A DNA stretch of 64,000 nt from NCBI GenBank assembly GCA_959347315.1, contig OY365822.1, forward strand, positions 12,656,601 to 12,720,600, in the 5' to 3' direction. The translations under genes and the position numbers were made by a program. Positions 10,761 through 21,165 of the stretch are shown here, piece after piece (the stretch's first letter is position 1; the number at the start of each line of letters is the position of its first letter). The notes beneath the pieces are model-generated. The model saw only the letters and a list, made by a program, of their open reading frames with translations. It was not told the origin of the DNA and ran no database searches. This stretch comes from Bimastos eiseni (Eukaryota > Annelida > Clitellata > Crassiclitellata > Lumbricidae).

Positions 10761-11023
10761 TCTTCTCATAGACCTACAGAAGTCGCACGAGCACGCAGGT
10801 CTGAATTGGCGTAATTTGGATCTCACTTTAATGATCGTCACGTGCAGTATTTCAGGCTGTTCGACTGATCCTACGATGGGGCGTAAGACACGAAACTCCA
10901 GTCACTAGATGCCGCATCAGCATGCGCTATTGGCCGCGCCGTGGACTTATTAAAATAATTGCAAGTGAATGGGGAATAGAGAGGGACTCTGCGACTCATT
11001 AGTCGCGTGATGGATGTGACCGA

Positions 11024-11618
11024 CAGGGCTGTTAACAATACTGGAAAAAAGTATTACGATACCAATAATTCATCATAACAATACCAATACTTCATCATAA
11101 ATAGTATTGCAATACCAATATCGATACTTTTTCTTAAAGGTATTGCAATACCAATATACCAATACTTTTATCAATATTTCTCGACGAGTAGGTATGTATA
11201 CCATTATCATCATCATCCAATTGGAGGCGATGGGTACAAATAGATGACCTCTCTCCATTGTTTTTTCTTCATTGCAAATTTGTTTTTTGTTGACACAAAA
11301 AACACGTGCTAAACTAAAAACAGTATAATAACAATTATTATTTTTATATACACGTATTACCATTTCACCATACGTAGAAAAACCATCATTTAATTGGAGC
11401 ATAACAACTAATCGCCCACCATTTCTTGGTTTATTCAAGCGGAAGAGAAGCGTTATAATTTTGTTATTCCTGTGGGAAAAAGTATTGGTATCGATGACTG
11501 GCAAAGCAAACGTATCATGATACACACGCGATACCCACCAGATAAAACTATCACGATACTCGCTGCGATACTGAAACAAGTATCGCCGATACCAAGTATT
11601 TCGATAAATATAGCCGTT
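11024..11618. mobile_element. hAT-like MITE rich in GTATCGATAC motifs
   Basis: Left end CAGGGCTGTTAACAATACT; right end, inverted, AACGGCTATATTTATCG. It is flanked by GTGACCGA (11016-11023) and GTGACCGG (11619-11626), a 7/8 match to an 8-bp duplication. Subterminal regions contain many 'aataccaatac' and 'cgatac' motifs in both orientations. The minus frame 11073-11846 crosses it and is not a real gene. The span 10761-11015 shows nothing. Confidence 0.6.
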
Positions 11619-11730
11619 GTGACCGGATGTATCCAGCAATAATAGTAAGATACACTTTCGAGATAGACACACACGTACAAGTAGACGAAATTTTATATTT
11701 ATACACGTGAACATACGCACATATTTTTTG

Positions 11731-11945
11731 AACTCTGAAATTTGATATCGTCCTTCTTCCAACATTTCTTGCTCAGAAGTGTACACGCCGCGACTGCGCA
11801 ATTGCAGTTGTACTGCAGAGCAATTGTGCGCGAAGGACTTGCTCAAGGTCTCTACGCAGTGACTGACGCCTCGGACGAGGGTCGAACCCGCTCACTCAAC
11901 GCATACCGAGTGTTACGGGCTCTAAACTCTAATGAATCAGCCACC
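11731..11945 (-). mobile_element. SINE family B, copy 1
   Basis: Read on the minus strand: a tRNA-like head with 'GGTGGCTGATTC' (A-box region) and a B-box 'GCGGGTTCGACCCTCG', then 'CACTGCGTAGAGACCTTGAG', 'CAAGTCCTTCGCGCACAATT' and a conserved 3' part 'GATATCAAATTTCAGAGTTC'. The same order is seen at 39319-39530 and three other sites. Pol III-type internal promoter, no protein. Confidence 0.8.
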
Positions 11946-12028
11946 AATATATGCACGCAAATAAACACATATACACACACTACAACAGCTATGTAAGCAA
12001 AACTATAATTATATTGCGCACAGATCAT

Positions 12029-12290
12029 TTACGGAGACTTGGTCTTGGGTTTGCGAGGGGGGGGGGGCAGGTCGACATAAATGTGTTTTGGAGACAGATC
12101 GAAAAAAAATTTCAATACCCAAACACGTAGATGTAGTAAAAAAGGACGAACAGTGGAACACACTTAAGAAATTAATAATATCTATGACGTAGTTATGAAA
12201 TATTGGGGGGATATAAGCAACTCCATCCCCTCCACCTGAACTGTTGATGGGGACCTTCCTCTCCTGTCCCCCCTAAGTCTCCGCCCCTGG
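12029..12290. mobile_element. Poly-G MITE, copy 2
   Basis: Left end 'acggagacttggtcttggg' with a G run (12057-12067). Right end inverts to 'CAGGGGCGGAGACTTAGGGG'. Shares 'aaatttcaatacccaaacac' and 'ctccatcccctccacctgaa' with copy 1. Confidence 0.6.
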
Positions 12291-12439
12291 TGTATATAGT
12301 TACAAAGAAGAATTGGACGTACTTCATTGTTTCAAATAAAGAAAAGGAAATGAAAAAAACAGAGAATCAACAAATAAAGTCAAGTTAAACTATACGAGAT
12401 GCTGATACAAGCAACGGATTTGCTTATACGGATGTGAGA

Positions 12440-12700
12440 TTGGAAAAAGTGGAAGCAAGATAGGAGAAGAATTCTCAAGACAGCAATTAATTGACTGCGG
12501 AAGATCGCAGGGATTTCAAGACCATAGAGAAAATAAGAAACGATAGCATTAGACAATCGTTAGGTATCCAAACAACTCTATATTAGACAGAGTCGTTCAG
12601 CAAAGACTCAGATGGTCTGGAGCTACAGAGAAAGAGAGAAAGCCAGTTGAGCGAATCCCACACAGTGCATTACACGAGGAGACTTTAAGGAAAATGAAAC
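12440..12700 (+). pseudogene. RTE-like LINE C-terminal remnant, badly degraded
   Basis: Broken frames read 'IRNDSIRQSLGIQTTLLDRV', 'QRLRWSG' and 'RIPHSALHEETLR'. This resembles the region preceding RLRWxGHV in RTE-type elements. Several frameshifts. 12291-12440 shows nothing else. Confidence 0.4.
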
Positions 12701-12977
12701 AAAGACTAAGCTGGGTGGATTATAATATAAATGAAGATATAACGTCTCTTGGATTAACACCGAGAAGAATGCTGGATAGACAAATGACCGTGAACAATGG
12801 AGAGAGGTCATCTATTTGTACCCATCGCCTCCAATTGGATGATGATGATCATGGTATACATACCTACTTGCATGATTACTGTGTTAGTGAGACTGGATGA
12901 GATTGATGGAAACTTAAACATACAAGAAGAAATTGGGGAACAGAGGTAGAGAAGATTTTGAGAAATGAACAAGACCA

Positions 12978-13052
12978 GTCAGGCAGTCAGACAGACAGAC
13001 AGACAGACAGACAGGCAGACAGACAGACAGATAGACAGACAGACAGACAGAA
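12978..13052. repeat. (CAGA)n microsatellite
   Basis: Tandem CAGA units with occasional G substitutions. Frames across it on both strands are repeat artefacts. Sparser CAGA units continue to about 13350. Confidence 0.9.
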
Positions 13053-13374
13053 GGACAACAATTGATAGAAAGATGCTCCTACCTGCAGTAGATATTCAAA
13101 TTTCTCACCTACCAAGCGGACATAGACAGATAGACAGACACAGAGACAGATAGAAGCAAAGAAACAGAGCTTCAATGACATAGCTACAGAAACAGAGGAC
13201 GAGTAGCCTATAGACCTAGGTATGATGACAGTTAAAGACAGAAATTGAGATACACATATATCGGAGGAGTGAGACAGAAGGAGGAAGATACATAATATTA
13301 TAGAGAAAGACACAGAGGGACAAACAGAGATGGACAGAATATATAGACAGTGACAGATAGACGTCGCGCTTTCC

Positions 13375-13500
13375 CCCAGGGTCCGCTCCGACTTTCTATA
13401 CTTGCCTTGAAACTTCTTTTTAGCCGTGTCGGGGTAGTAAGCTCTCCTGAGTAGTGGCCTTGAAGGGGCGTTTTATAAATCTTCGTAATGTCTGAATGAA
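13375..13500 (+). mobile_element. LINE 3' tail remnant
   Basis: 'cttgaaacttctttttagcc' followed by 'ctgagtagtggccttgaagg' and 'ggcgttttataaat', ending in a GAATGAATG repeat. Similar to the 3' ends of other LINE remnants here. Confidence 0.5.
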
Positions 13501-13724
13501 TGAATGCGCGAAGGTAGACATAAAGCGAGACAGACAGATAGTGAGATGGAAAGAGGGAAACACAGACGGACATTCATACACGTTAGTAGAGGGAGGAAAA
13601 AACGAACCCAGTATCAGTTCTAAACCTGAATAAAGCTTGAAGGGCGACGCAAATGATCTGTCATCATTCGGTGTCGTCAAGCTGAAACTTCCATCTCTGG
13701 CGTCGAAAAGCCTTTTCCAACCGC

Positions 13725-13835
13725 TCATTGTTCCTTGTTCCCGTCGGGTGATTAATTTCGCCAGGTGGCGGCACGTGTTATTGCACGGCGCATGCGCGTC
13801 GTCGTGTAAGCCACCGGAAAAGACGTCAACAACGT
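13725..13835. promoter_or_regulatory. CpG-rich segment with promoter-type motifs (candidate)
   Basis: Higher CpG content than its surroundings, with an NRF-1-like GCGCATGCGC inside 'ggcgcatgcgcgtcgtcgtg', an E-box CACGTG and an AAGACGTC motif. No coding exon or TATA box could be tied to it. It may be a genuine promoter or just an unmethylated CpG cluster. Confidence 0.25.
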
Positions 13836-14204
13836 CAGATGTTGAATAGGGAGAAAAACTGAAGTAGATTTACTCGCATTGAAGTGGACGTCTGCGCTCA
13901 ACGCTTCTCATACTTATTCACAGATGGCGCGACTTCGAAAGAACTGTTCAACTCTTTCTCGGAAGTGACTCGAAGTAAACTCTTCCGGTTTGATAGTCGA
14001 TCATAAACACACCCATAACAAACTGTCCTGCTTTTTACAACGCAGATGCTGCAATAACTTCTCGTTCCCGCGCTAGTGCCCCAACTATAGGCAGCGTCGT
14101 ACATTCAATAATGTTGACCCTCCACTTGGGATGGACCTTCGTTGGCTGAAGATCCACCTACTGCCTGGAAGCGATGCGAATATGTTTTACAAGGTGCTCA
14201 AATC

Positions 14205-14295
14205 GAATCTTTATTGCTATCGTTCAACTTGGGACGGACTCTGAGTAGGTTTCTTGAAAAGGAGCTATATCAAATTCCGGAAATGAATGAGTGCA
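14205..14295 (+). mobile_element. LINE 3' tail remnant
   Basis: 'gactctgagtaggtttcttg' and 'aaaaggagctatatcaaatt' followed by GAATGAATGAG. Same tail class as 1664-1735. Confidence 0.45.
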
Positions 14296-14549
14296 TAAGA
14301 ACGGTTGAATTCGACCTCGTTATCACGCCACCTAGAAGGTCGAACATATGCCTCGTAACAGGAGCTACGCAAGTAGTTTCACCTGTGTGCTGTCCATGGC
14401 ATACATGTATTTGATGAGACTATAGGGGAACATCTCAGATACTTTTTCTATTTATGCCACACGTGATTGAAAAGAAAAGAAGCTGTTATTTAAAAATGGC
14501 AAATTGAAACCAACAAAAAGTAGTAAATTGATCAGGGGATGACCTAGAT

Positions 14550-15755
14550 CAGTGATTCTCAACCTTTTTGGCACCAAGGCACATTTGAGATATTTGGAAA
14601 TTCAGACGGCACACCATTGAACTATAACTAAACATTTTCTCTTTAATTTAGATTAATTTTATGGTTGCTGCCTTTAGATCTTGCTTTAAAGCATTTCCCA
14701 TCTGAAAAAGAAGGCTTAATTCAAAGTTATACATAGCCTAACTTTCAAAATAAATCATAGCAGAGTAGGCAGAAAATTTCTTATTTTAACAGTTTAACTT
14801 GAACAGACTGAAGTACAACATTTATAGTTTTACATTTACGATGTTAAACTTGAATTGGTTGCAAACTGTGCGAGTTATCGGTGTTAGGAAAACTATTGCA
14901 ATTTATAATGTCAATCAATGTCAATGTGTTAGCTGGGTTTGATGTTTCTTGCAAATTTCTTCAATTCTTGAACGAATCTCCGATAACCACACTCTCATTC
15001 TTCTTTCAACACACTTCAACTTGTCTGTCTCTTTGTATCTATTATTTGTAAGAGTTGAAAATCCAAGCTCACACAAGTAGGATGTGGGAAATTACAAACG
15101 AATATGCAAAGCCCTCTTTGAGATATTTGGATGTTCCTTTTCAGCCATTATCCAGAACGCATATGAGAAAATTTCCGAATGTTTCAGTTTTAAAGTTCGA
15201 TCAGATTTCGATTAAGCAAGTTCCTCTTCTTTAAATGTTAATATAACGCGTGAATAATAAGCTACACGACATAATTGATAATTTTATATAAATATTTTGA
15301 TAATTTAATCATTAAATAATGCTGTGCTATGCTTGAAATAAAAGATAGTTCAGCGCATTAGTTTTACTTTAACTTACGACCAGATAGACATTTATTTTAT
15401 TAGCAGCGGCTTCATCTGAAGTGCTAAACTAAGCGATAGCTTAAATTAATTTCTTTTATTTTAGATCATTGTAAGAAATATTCACAGATTGATAAACAGA
15501 AACATTTCCATTTTTCATTAAAATAGATACATTGGAATTTGATTTTTATTAGTGTGTGTGTAATAAGTTTATTTAACGACGCATCCATGACAGGGATGAT
15601 ATGCGTCATACAAGGCACAATGTACATGGCATGTTAGTACAGTACTGTCTCGTATTTATTTATCTTGAATATGATTTTTTATTAGCGTCGCGGCACACCT
15701 TGGCGGTGCCCTACGGCACATCAGTGTGCCGCGGCACACCGGTTGAATACCATTG
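14550..15755. mobile_element. hAT element with degenerate transposase
   Basis: Left end CAGTGATTCTCAACC and right end inverting to CAATGGTATTCAACC. Both continue into GGCACAC-rich subterminal sequence ('ggcaccaaggcacatttgag' and 'gcggcacacctt'). Flanks ACCTAGAT and ACTTAGGC agree at 5 of 8 positions, consistent with an old 8-bp duplication. The CAGTG(A/G)TTCTCAACC terminus is typical of animal hAT (Charlie-like) transposons. It encodes a transposase remnant on the minus strand. Confidence 0.75.
14921..15236 (-). pseudogene. hAT transposase, C-terminal dimerisation domain remnant
   Basis: The minus-strand translation reads 'FPTSYLCELGFSTLTNNRYK', 'ERDKLKCVERRMRVWLS' and 'IRSRIEEICKKHQTQLTH' and then a stop. 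This corresponds to the hAT C-terminal dimerisation region, in which P-T-S-Y-x-C-E-x-x-F-S is followed by 'LR..LS.I.P.I..L'. A stop interrupts just before the PTSYLC block and another lies upstream, and the catalytic part cannot be read. Similar transposases (ZBED5/FAM200-like) have been domesticated in vertebrates, but this copy is broken. Confidence 0.7.
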
Positions 15756-16323
15756 ACTTAGGCAAAGTAATCGGAAAATGAGAGATACTCTGACGCTTAT
15801 GTTTTTTCGCAGTTATAGAAACATTGAGAACTTCCGAGAAATCCGCGGGTGTTAAAGTCACGAAGTACTTTTCATTTTTATTGAGCGGACGGACGTAAAC
15901 ACAAAATCCTCCATTAACTCTTCTCTGTTACAACCCTGTTAGACTGTCTCGTCTGTCTATCTGACCTACCTGCATCGGATGTCTGTGTCTCTCTGTTCTG
16001 TCAGTCTGCCTAGCTATCTGTCTGTTTGTCTATCTGTCTGTTTATCGCCTATCTTGATGGATCCATCCAACCATCCATTCATTCAAGGTTGCCGTTTGGT
16101 CAATGAACCATGAACCATCTTTATTCATTGACTACAGACATAAAGAACACTTATTCAAATGAAAATATACACAGAATATAAAAACAAACCTTCAGAATAA
16201 ATAGTTGTGAAGTGGTCCCTGATGCTACAGCTCGATCTGTTTTTATCCATTCATTCATCGTTCGCACATTGGTATAATATACAAGTGCATATATTAATAG
16301 ATCATCAGATGTCTTGTCTTGTC

Positions 16324-16720
16324 TTAACCATCCTCGATCCGAGGGTTGGTCGCTTCATGGACAAGTCTACTCCATCTCTTCCTGTCTCTCGTCTTCTTCC
16401 GCAAGTTGTCAAGTGGTCCACCGGTCCATTTTTCCACATTGTCTATCCATCGTGTCTTTGGTCTTCCTCGTTTTCTTGCTCCCGGTGTAGTGCCTTGCAT
16501 GATTTCTTTTTCTAGACAGTTTCCCTCTTTTCTCATCACATGTCCAAAGTATGTTAATTTCCTCCTTTTAATCAGATTAGGTAGCTCTCGTTCCATGTCT
16601 GCTTTCTCCAATACCCACTCGTTTGTTTTTTTGAGTCCATGATACCCTTAGAATCTGTCTTATGCATTTCATCTCAAAAGCTTCAATTCTTTCTTCATCT
16701 CTTTTCTTGATGGTCCAACT
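16324..16720 (-). pseudogene. RTE-type LINE, C-terminal remnant
   Basis: Minus-strand frame 16324-16611 reads 'RRKLTYFGHVMRKEG', 'GARKRGRPKTRWIDNVEKW' and 'TRDRKRWSRLVHEA'. This is the familiar carboxyl terminus of RTE-type endonuclease-reverse transcriptases (RRLxxFGHVxR ... GRPxxRWxDNI ... DRxxWRxLV). Upstream on the same strand 16612-16720 reads 'KRDEERIEAFEMKCIRQIL' in another frame, so a frameshift separates them. The RT core is missing. There is no reason to think it is a host gene. Confidence 0.8.
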
Positions 16721-16739
16721 TTCGCATTACATGCATGTT

Positions 16740-17345
16740 GGCCTATATGCTCTGTATCCGGAAATAAATGGACCCCTAATGATAATATGAAAATAAATAG
16801 TAAGCATTCGTAGACTTTTTAAATTCCAAGACTTCTTTAATCCTGACATATTTATCCACAAAATAATAAAAATTGTAACTGATATTTTTGTGTGCACGTC
16901 GTGGCTATAGAGGTACGCCATGGTGACGTCCTTAAAATATACTGCTTTTAACCAATGGCGATCGCGTCTTGAAGTTTGTATTGAAGCTGAAGGCGGACAC
17001 TTTGAAGTTTGAACACACCTTTGAAGTTTGAACACGCCTTGAAGTCTAATATTATTCAAACACAAGAATAAATTTGAACTAAATCCATGTTGGTTTAACG
17101 ACAACGTTTAAAAACAGTTAAACATTCTGTAGATGAATCTTTGGTCTTAATTAAAATTCGATTGTTTATGTAATTGACGTCGTTATGACGTCATTACTGA
17201 ATGACTAGAGCTATCATTTTATGCAGTACTGGACAAATATGTCAGGATTATAGCGATTCTAGAATTTTAAAAATTGACGATGATGTAACTATTTATTTTT
17301 ATATTATCATTAGGGATGCCTTTGTATCCGGATACAGTGAATGCA
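16740..17345. mobile_element. Large inverted-repeat element
   Basis: 16750-16860 ('gtatccggaaataaatgg', 'taatgataatatgaaaataa', 'taatcctgacatatttatcc') is inverted at 17226-17340 with moderate divergence. The arms are about 110 bp and the loop about 370 bp. The loop contains 'ttgaagctgaaggcggacac' next to 'gcgatcgcgtcttgaag', which recurs inverted in the 46-kb element. Probably a degenerate or composite DNA transposon of the same family. Confidence 0.55.
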
Positions 17346-17500
17346 TACAGGGTGAGCGGGGAAAACGAACCTTCGTAAATACTATAATAATTTGACAAAT
17401 AATTTGTGCGTTTTATAATCAAACAAAAAAAACTTCAGTTTCATTATTATGAATCGCATGTTTATCATTTATTAATCATTATGTAGCGTAATTCTGATAT
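17346..17500. mobile_element. Terminal part of a Tc1/mariner-like transposon (tentative)
   Basis: Begins near 'atacagggtgagcgggg', similar to ACAGGGTG-type ends of IS630/Tc1/mariner relatives. It continues with 'aaaacttcagtttcattatt' and 'gaatcgcatgtttatca', which match the inner arms of the element at 46045-46550. No transposase frame survives. Confidence 0.4.
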
Positions 17501-18180
17501 TTGTGTAAATATTGAAGGCCTATTAGGGCCTACTATTCTGTCATCCTCTTTGTCCACCAAGTTGCAAACAACTTACGTCCCTTTACTGATGTAAATAAAT
17601 TATTAACTGGTACAGCGCATTATTGTGATTACTATGATAGTTGGGAGTAAAATACCTTTAGTCTCAATAAAAATATTTTTTGGTGTTTATTTCTGCAGTT
17701 ATTATATAGGTTCGTGTTTTTCCGTTCACAGCGTAGAGTCAATATATGGAAATAAAAGAAGGAGAAGATGGGAAGGATGAAAGAGGGATGGGGAGACGGA
17801 GGATGAAGAGTGGAAATTGATAATGATGACATAAGCTGTTGTAAATGATTACTTTTGTGGCGTTATCATTCACAGTCTGCATACATGTACATACGTCGAG
17901 CGCAAGGCAATTTTTTTTCGGTGGAGATGCGATCGTGATAGAAGACCTGTTGAACTGTGTGGAGTATTTGCAAACATTTATATAGCGCCTCCTCCGTGAA
18001 GTGTTGTTTAATCTAGAAAAAGTTATTGGCAGTTTCTGTATATATGGACCGCGGCGTTGACGTATTTTGCGCACGTGGCCCATTTTTAAGCCTTAGGTTT
18101 ATTTGTAATGTGTGTATATATATATGCAATATCATACATAAATATCATATATATAAAATGAGCAATATATATTTATTATG
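17501..18180. other. No gene seen
   Basis: Frames on the minus strand (17632-18083) read Ser/Pro/Phe-rich low-complexity sequence over a purine-rich run at 17755-17815. No recognisable domain. Confidence 0.45.
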
Positions 18181-18189
18181 TGCACGTGG

Positions 18190-18243
18190 AGCATCATCAT
18201 CATCATCGTCGTCGTCGCCATCATCATCATCAGCATCATCATC
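18190..18243. repeat. (CAT/CGT)n trinucleotide repeat
   Basis: Runs of ATC with a CGTCGTCGTCG block. Asp- or Ser-rich frames crossing it are artefacts. Confidence 0.9.
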
Positions 18244-18907
18244 AGTTCCTGAAGCCTGGCATTTGGAGGCTATCAACACAAATGAATGACCCCATTTTCC
18301 ATGGTGATTAATTTTGTCAAACCCTCCAGTGAACATTAGACTGCATTTTAATAAGCAAATCTTCGAAATTGGAGCATACGACTTATTTTATCATATCCAT
18401 AATTCTTTATTTGACAGCAACATTTAATTTCTTTTTCGCTTATTTTCTCTGAAAGAGTTGTCTCGATACTAGAAAGCAGCTGTGTCATGTGCAATTTCTA
18501 ATCTTCTGCATACTTTCCGAGTACACGTATGCACATGGGACAGTTCTTCTTGAAGTTTATACGATTATTTCATCGTTTGCACGTCCACTCATTTCTGTCT
18601 TTAGAACGATTTTCCTCATTGTATTGTTCAGCACTCCTATTCGTCAAAGTTGTCCCTGGATTTTTGTGTTTGTATATTTTCTTCGCTCGTGTTATAAATA
18701 CTCTTCGCTAGGCGTTCAGCGGGGTCTTGAGAATGTACCGATCGTTGGTGTTGATTTCGATGTCTTTATTTCAGGCACTAATCTTTCCGGCCATTTAGCC
18801 TAGCACCTTGAAGGGATGCTCACGGTGTCCATAAAATGAGTACATACGTATTATTTAACATATACATATATATAGCATATATACACAAGTATATATACAT
18901 ACATGAT

Positions 18908-18994
18908 ACATATCTTGCGTGTTGTCATTTTGCAGACAAATATACATATATATATATATATATTTGTCTGCAAATGACAACACACAAGATATGT
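18908..18994. repeat. Palindrome with 36-bp arms
   Basis: 'acatatcttgcgtgttgtca' plus 'ttttgcagacaaatat' at 18908-18943 is inverted at 18959-18994 with two differences, around a TA-rich centre. Could be a hairpin-type MITE or a cruciform-forming inverted duplication. 18250-18900 otherwise holds only unrecognised frames (for example 18489-18803). Confidence 0.8.
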
Positions 18995-19461
18995 AATGGT
19001 TCTTGATCCAATACGTGGAGCCAGCATGACGCCGAAGTGTGGATAAGACTCGGGCATAATTATTGTGCACGTTGTGAAAGCGAAAGTGGAAACTGGTAAA
19101 CAGGAAGCAAAGGGGAGAAGGAGCAAGAGGAATTAGAGGAAACGGAGATGGAGGACGAGAAGAAGGACTGCAGGATTCTGTATATCATTTTGTGGATTTT
19201 CCGTGCAAGGCCGATGGAAGCGAAGAACGAACATTAGAGAAGCAGGCATTAGAGAACATCAGAGACAGGCAAACAGCCAGAGAGACAGCCAGATACGCCC
19301 TGAGGCTTGCACAGTCAGATATATAGAGAGCAGAGACGCAGATAGAGATGCATAGGGACAATGAGAACGATATTGACAAAGGCAAACGTGTGAGACGTGG
19401 AAGAGAAGAGAACGAATCAAGAGCAAGATCGATTAATGTTAACACTAGTGTGGTCGATATC

Positions 19462-19462
<1 letters not shown>

Positions 19463-19532
<70 letters not shown>
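19463..19532. repeat. (TA)n microsatellite
   Basis: About 35 uninterrupted TA units. The Ile-Tyr frames crossing it are artefacts. Confidence 0.95.
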
Positions 19533-19533
<1 letters not shown>

Positions 19534-19612
19534 ATATCTAAGAAGATGGTCATGAATCAATACTTAGGACCAATAAATATATAATATATATGCGGCTTTA
19601 TGTTTATTGCAG

Positions 19613-19727
19613 ACGAAAAGGGAATAAATGGCGGCGCTATTGAACAGAAAGATGGAAATGGAGAAGTTATTGTGTATGATGTGGAAGTTGCTGAACTATA
19701 CACAATAAATGTTTTGGCACAGAATTA
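19613..19727 (+). other. Candidate terminal coding exon, unidentified
   Basis: A good splice acceptor 'ctttatgtttattgcag' precedes an open frame of 37 codons reading 'EKGINGGAIEQKDGNGEV', 'IVYDVEVAELYTINVL' and then a stop at 19725. The composition is balanced and unlike the surrounding repeats. No family recognised. A second short open stretch in another frame ('TFEDSVTYLMSRKTEF') follows at about 19730-19815, so it could equally be a decayed transposon ORF. Confidence 0.2.
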
Positions 19728-19819
19728 GATCCCACGTTCGAAGATTCAGTAACTTATCTCATGAGCAGAAAAACAGAATTTTACATAGTAGCGGTGAAGG
19801 TTTGGCGCAGATAATGCTT

Positions 19820-20425
19820 ACTAACGGGAATGGAATGACTGCAAAGAGACCAGAAACAGATTAACTAGGCGCTAAATTCTTTCATTAAGTGAGGGATGTA
19901 ACTGGAGAGGAAATAGCAGACCTAATTAATCAATGCAAGCAAACTCGAGGTCTAGCAAGGGAATGGAGATGTGCGCTCATTGTGCTGCCATGGCGTTTAT
20001 ACAGGGAAACATATAGACAAGCCATGTGGTAGCTTACTCTGGGATAAGGATATGTGGACTCCTGTGGAGTTGGGCAAATAGAGGTCTATGTGCAAATAGA
20101 GGTCAACAGAGATATTCGATGTGAGGACTTATTTGTTTGGTATGCAGGATGAAGAGGAGCGGACCAAGATTGGTTGAAACTTGAGATTGAACACCCGTTT
20201 GCCACCCTTCATGAACCTTTTGGCACAGCCTGCGCTTACTGGCCGTCTGATGCTCCCATCATGACCCTCTTCTTGCACCTCTAGATATCGTCCAACCGGC
20301 TCTCACTGAATTTAAGTGAGATGCAATTCGTCTGGTTCAGCACTCGCCTACAGCTTCTTAAGTTTGAATTCCCCTCTTATGGAAAGATTCCCATGGATGT
20401 ATCCATTGCATTCAACTACACTGTT
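19820..20425. other. No gene seen
   Basis: Short frames only, no repeat family recognised. Sequence at 20270-20425 resembles LINE debris leading into 20429-20650. Confidence 0.4.
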
Positions 20426-20428
20426 CGA

Positions 20429-20640
20429 GACCTAGCGTAGTCCTGGACAGCACGCTTACCTTTTCGGAACAAAATATTGCCAATCTAAATGGATCTTCCT
20501 ACTTCCACCTGTATACCGTCTTAGAGCAATTAAATGTTCCGTCTCCTTGACGGAAAAGGTAAGCGTGCTGCCCAGGACTACGCTAGGTCACTACCACTAG
20601 AGTGGAATACAATGTATACATGGGAATCATTCTGTCTTTA
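20429..20640 (+). pseudogene. LINE RT fragment with an inverted duplication
   Basis: 20440-20520 reads 'LDSTLTFSEQNIANL' and 'SSYFHLYTVLEQL', the post-catalytic region of CR1/L2 RTs (LGVxxDSxLxFxxHIxxVxxxSxFHLxxI). The first 37 bp ('gacctagcgtagtcctggac'...) is repeated in inverse orientation at 20553-20589 with one mismatch, so the fragment is folded back on itself. It continues as 'LPLEWNTMY'. Confidence 0.6.
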
Positions 20641-20745
20641 CATTTATAGTCCATATCTTCATCTGCTCATGAACCAATTACTGTAACTCTCTTTCGTCTT
20701 CTTTTTCCTCTCCAGTTTGTCCTAGACAAATAAATAATATGATTA

Positions 20746-21165
20746 TTGTCCAACTTTCTTGCTCGTCGCTCATATCTGCTGTCACATTTGATCACTTCAT
20801 TGGCTCCCCCTTATTACTCGGGTTCAACTCGAGGTTCTCACAATAATCTACCGGTCGTAAAACGGCTAAGTTCCCAAGTTATATACGTGACCAAACGCGC
20901 CTTCCGTCTCCTGCCACTTTTCTTTGCCCGCCACACTCACTTGACCGGCATGATCACTATGTTCCTCAAACGAGGACTGTTGTGGCTGCAGGCTGCAATA
21001 TGAGCTTTTGCCTTTTGACCCCGCACCATGGAACCAGCTTCCTCCTGCAACGCGTTCCTCATTATTAACTGGTGAACCAAGTGATCCTTTCCTCTGGGCT
21101 TCTAGCACTGGAAGCGGATCTGATTGGTGGCGCTATATAAATGTATTGATGCAATGCAATACATG
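20746..21165 (+). pseudogene. LINE (L2/CR1-like) C-terminal remnant plus tail
   Basis: The frame 20746-21003 and the following 'caccatggaaccagcttcct' segment correspond to the poorly conserved carboxyl end (usual WNSLPP). The 3' tail 'ggcgctatataaatgtattg' with ATGCAATGCAATAC repeats follows. Frames are broken. Confidence 0.45.

Noticed and set aside
16324..16611. A conserved 95-residue protein as a host gene
   Set aside because: It is the carboxyl end of an RTE-type LINE, preceded by a frameshifted continuation of the same element.
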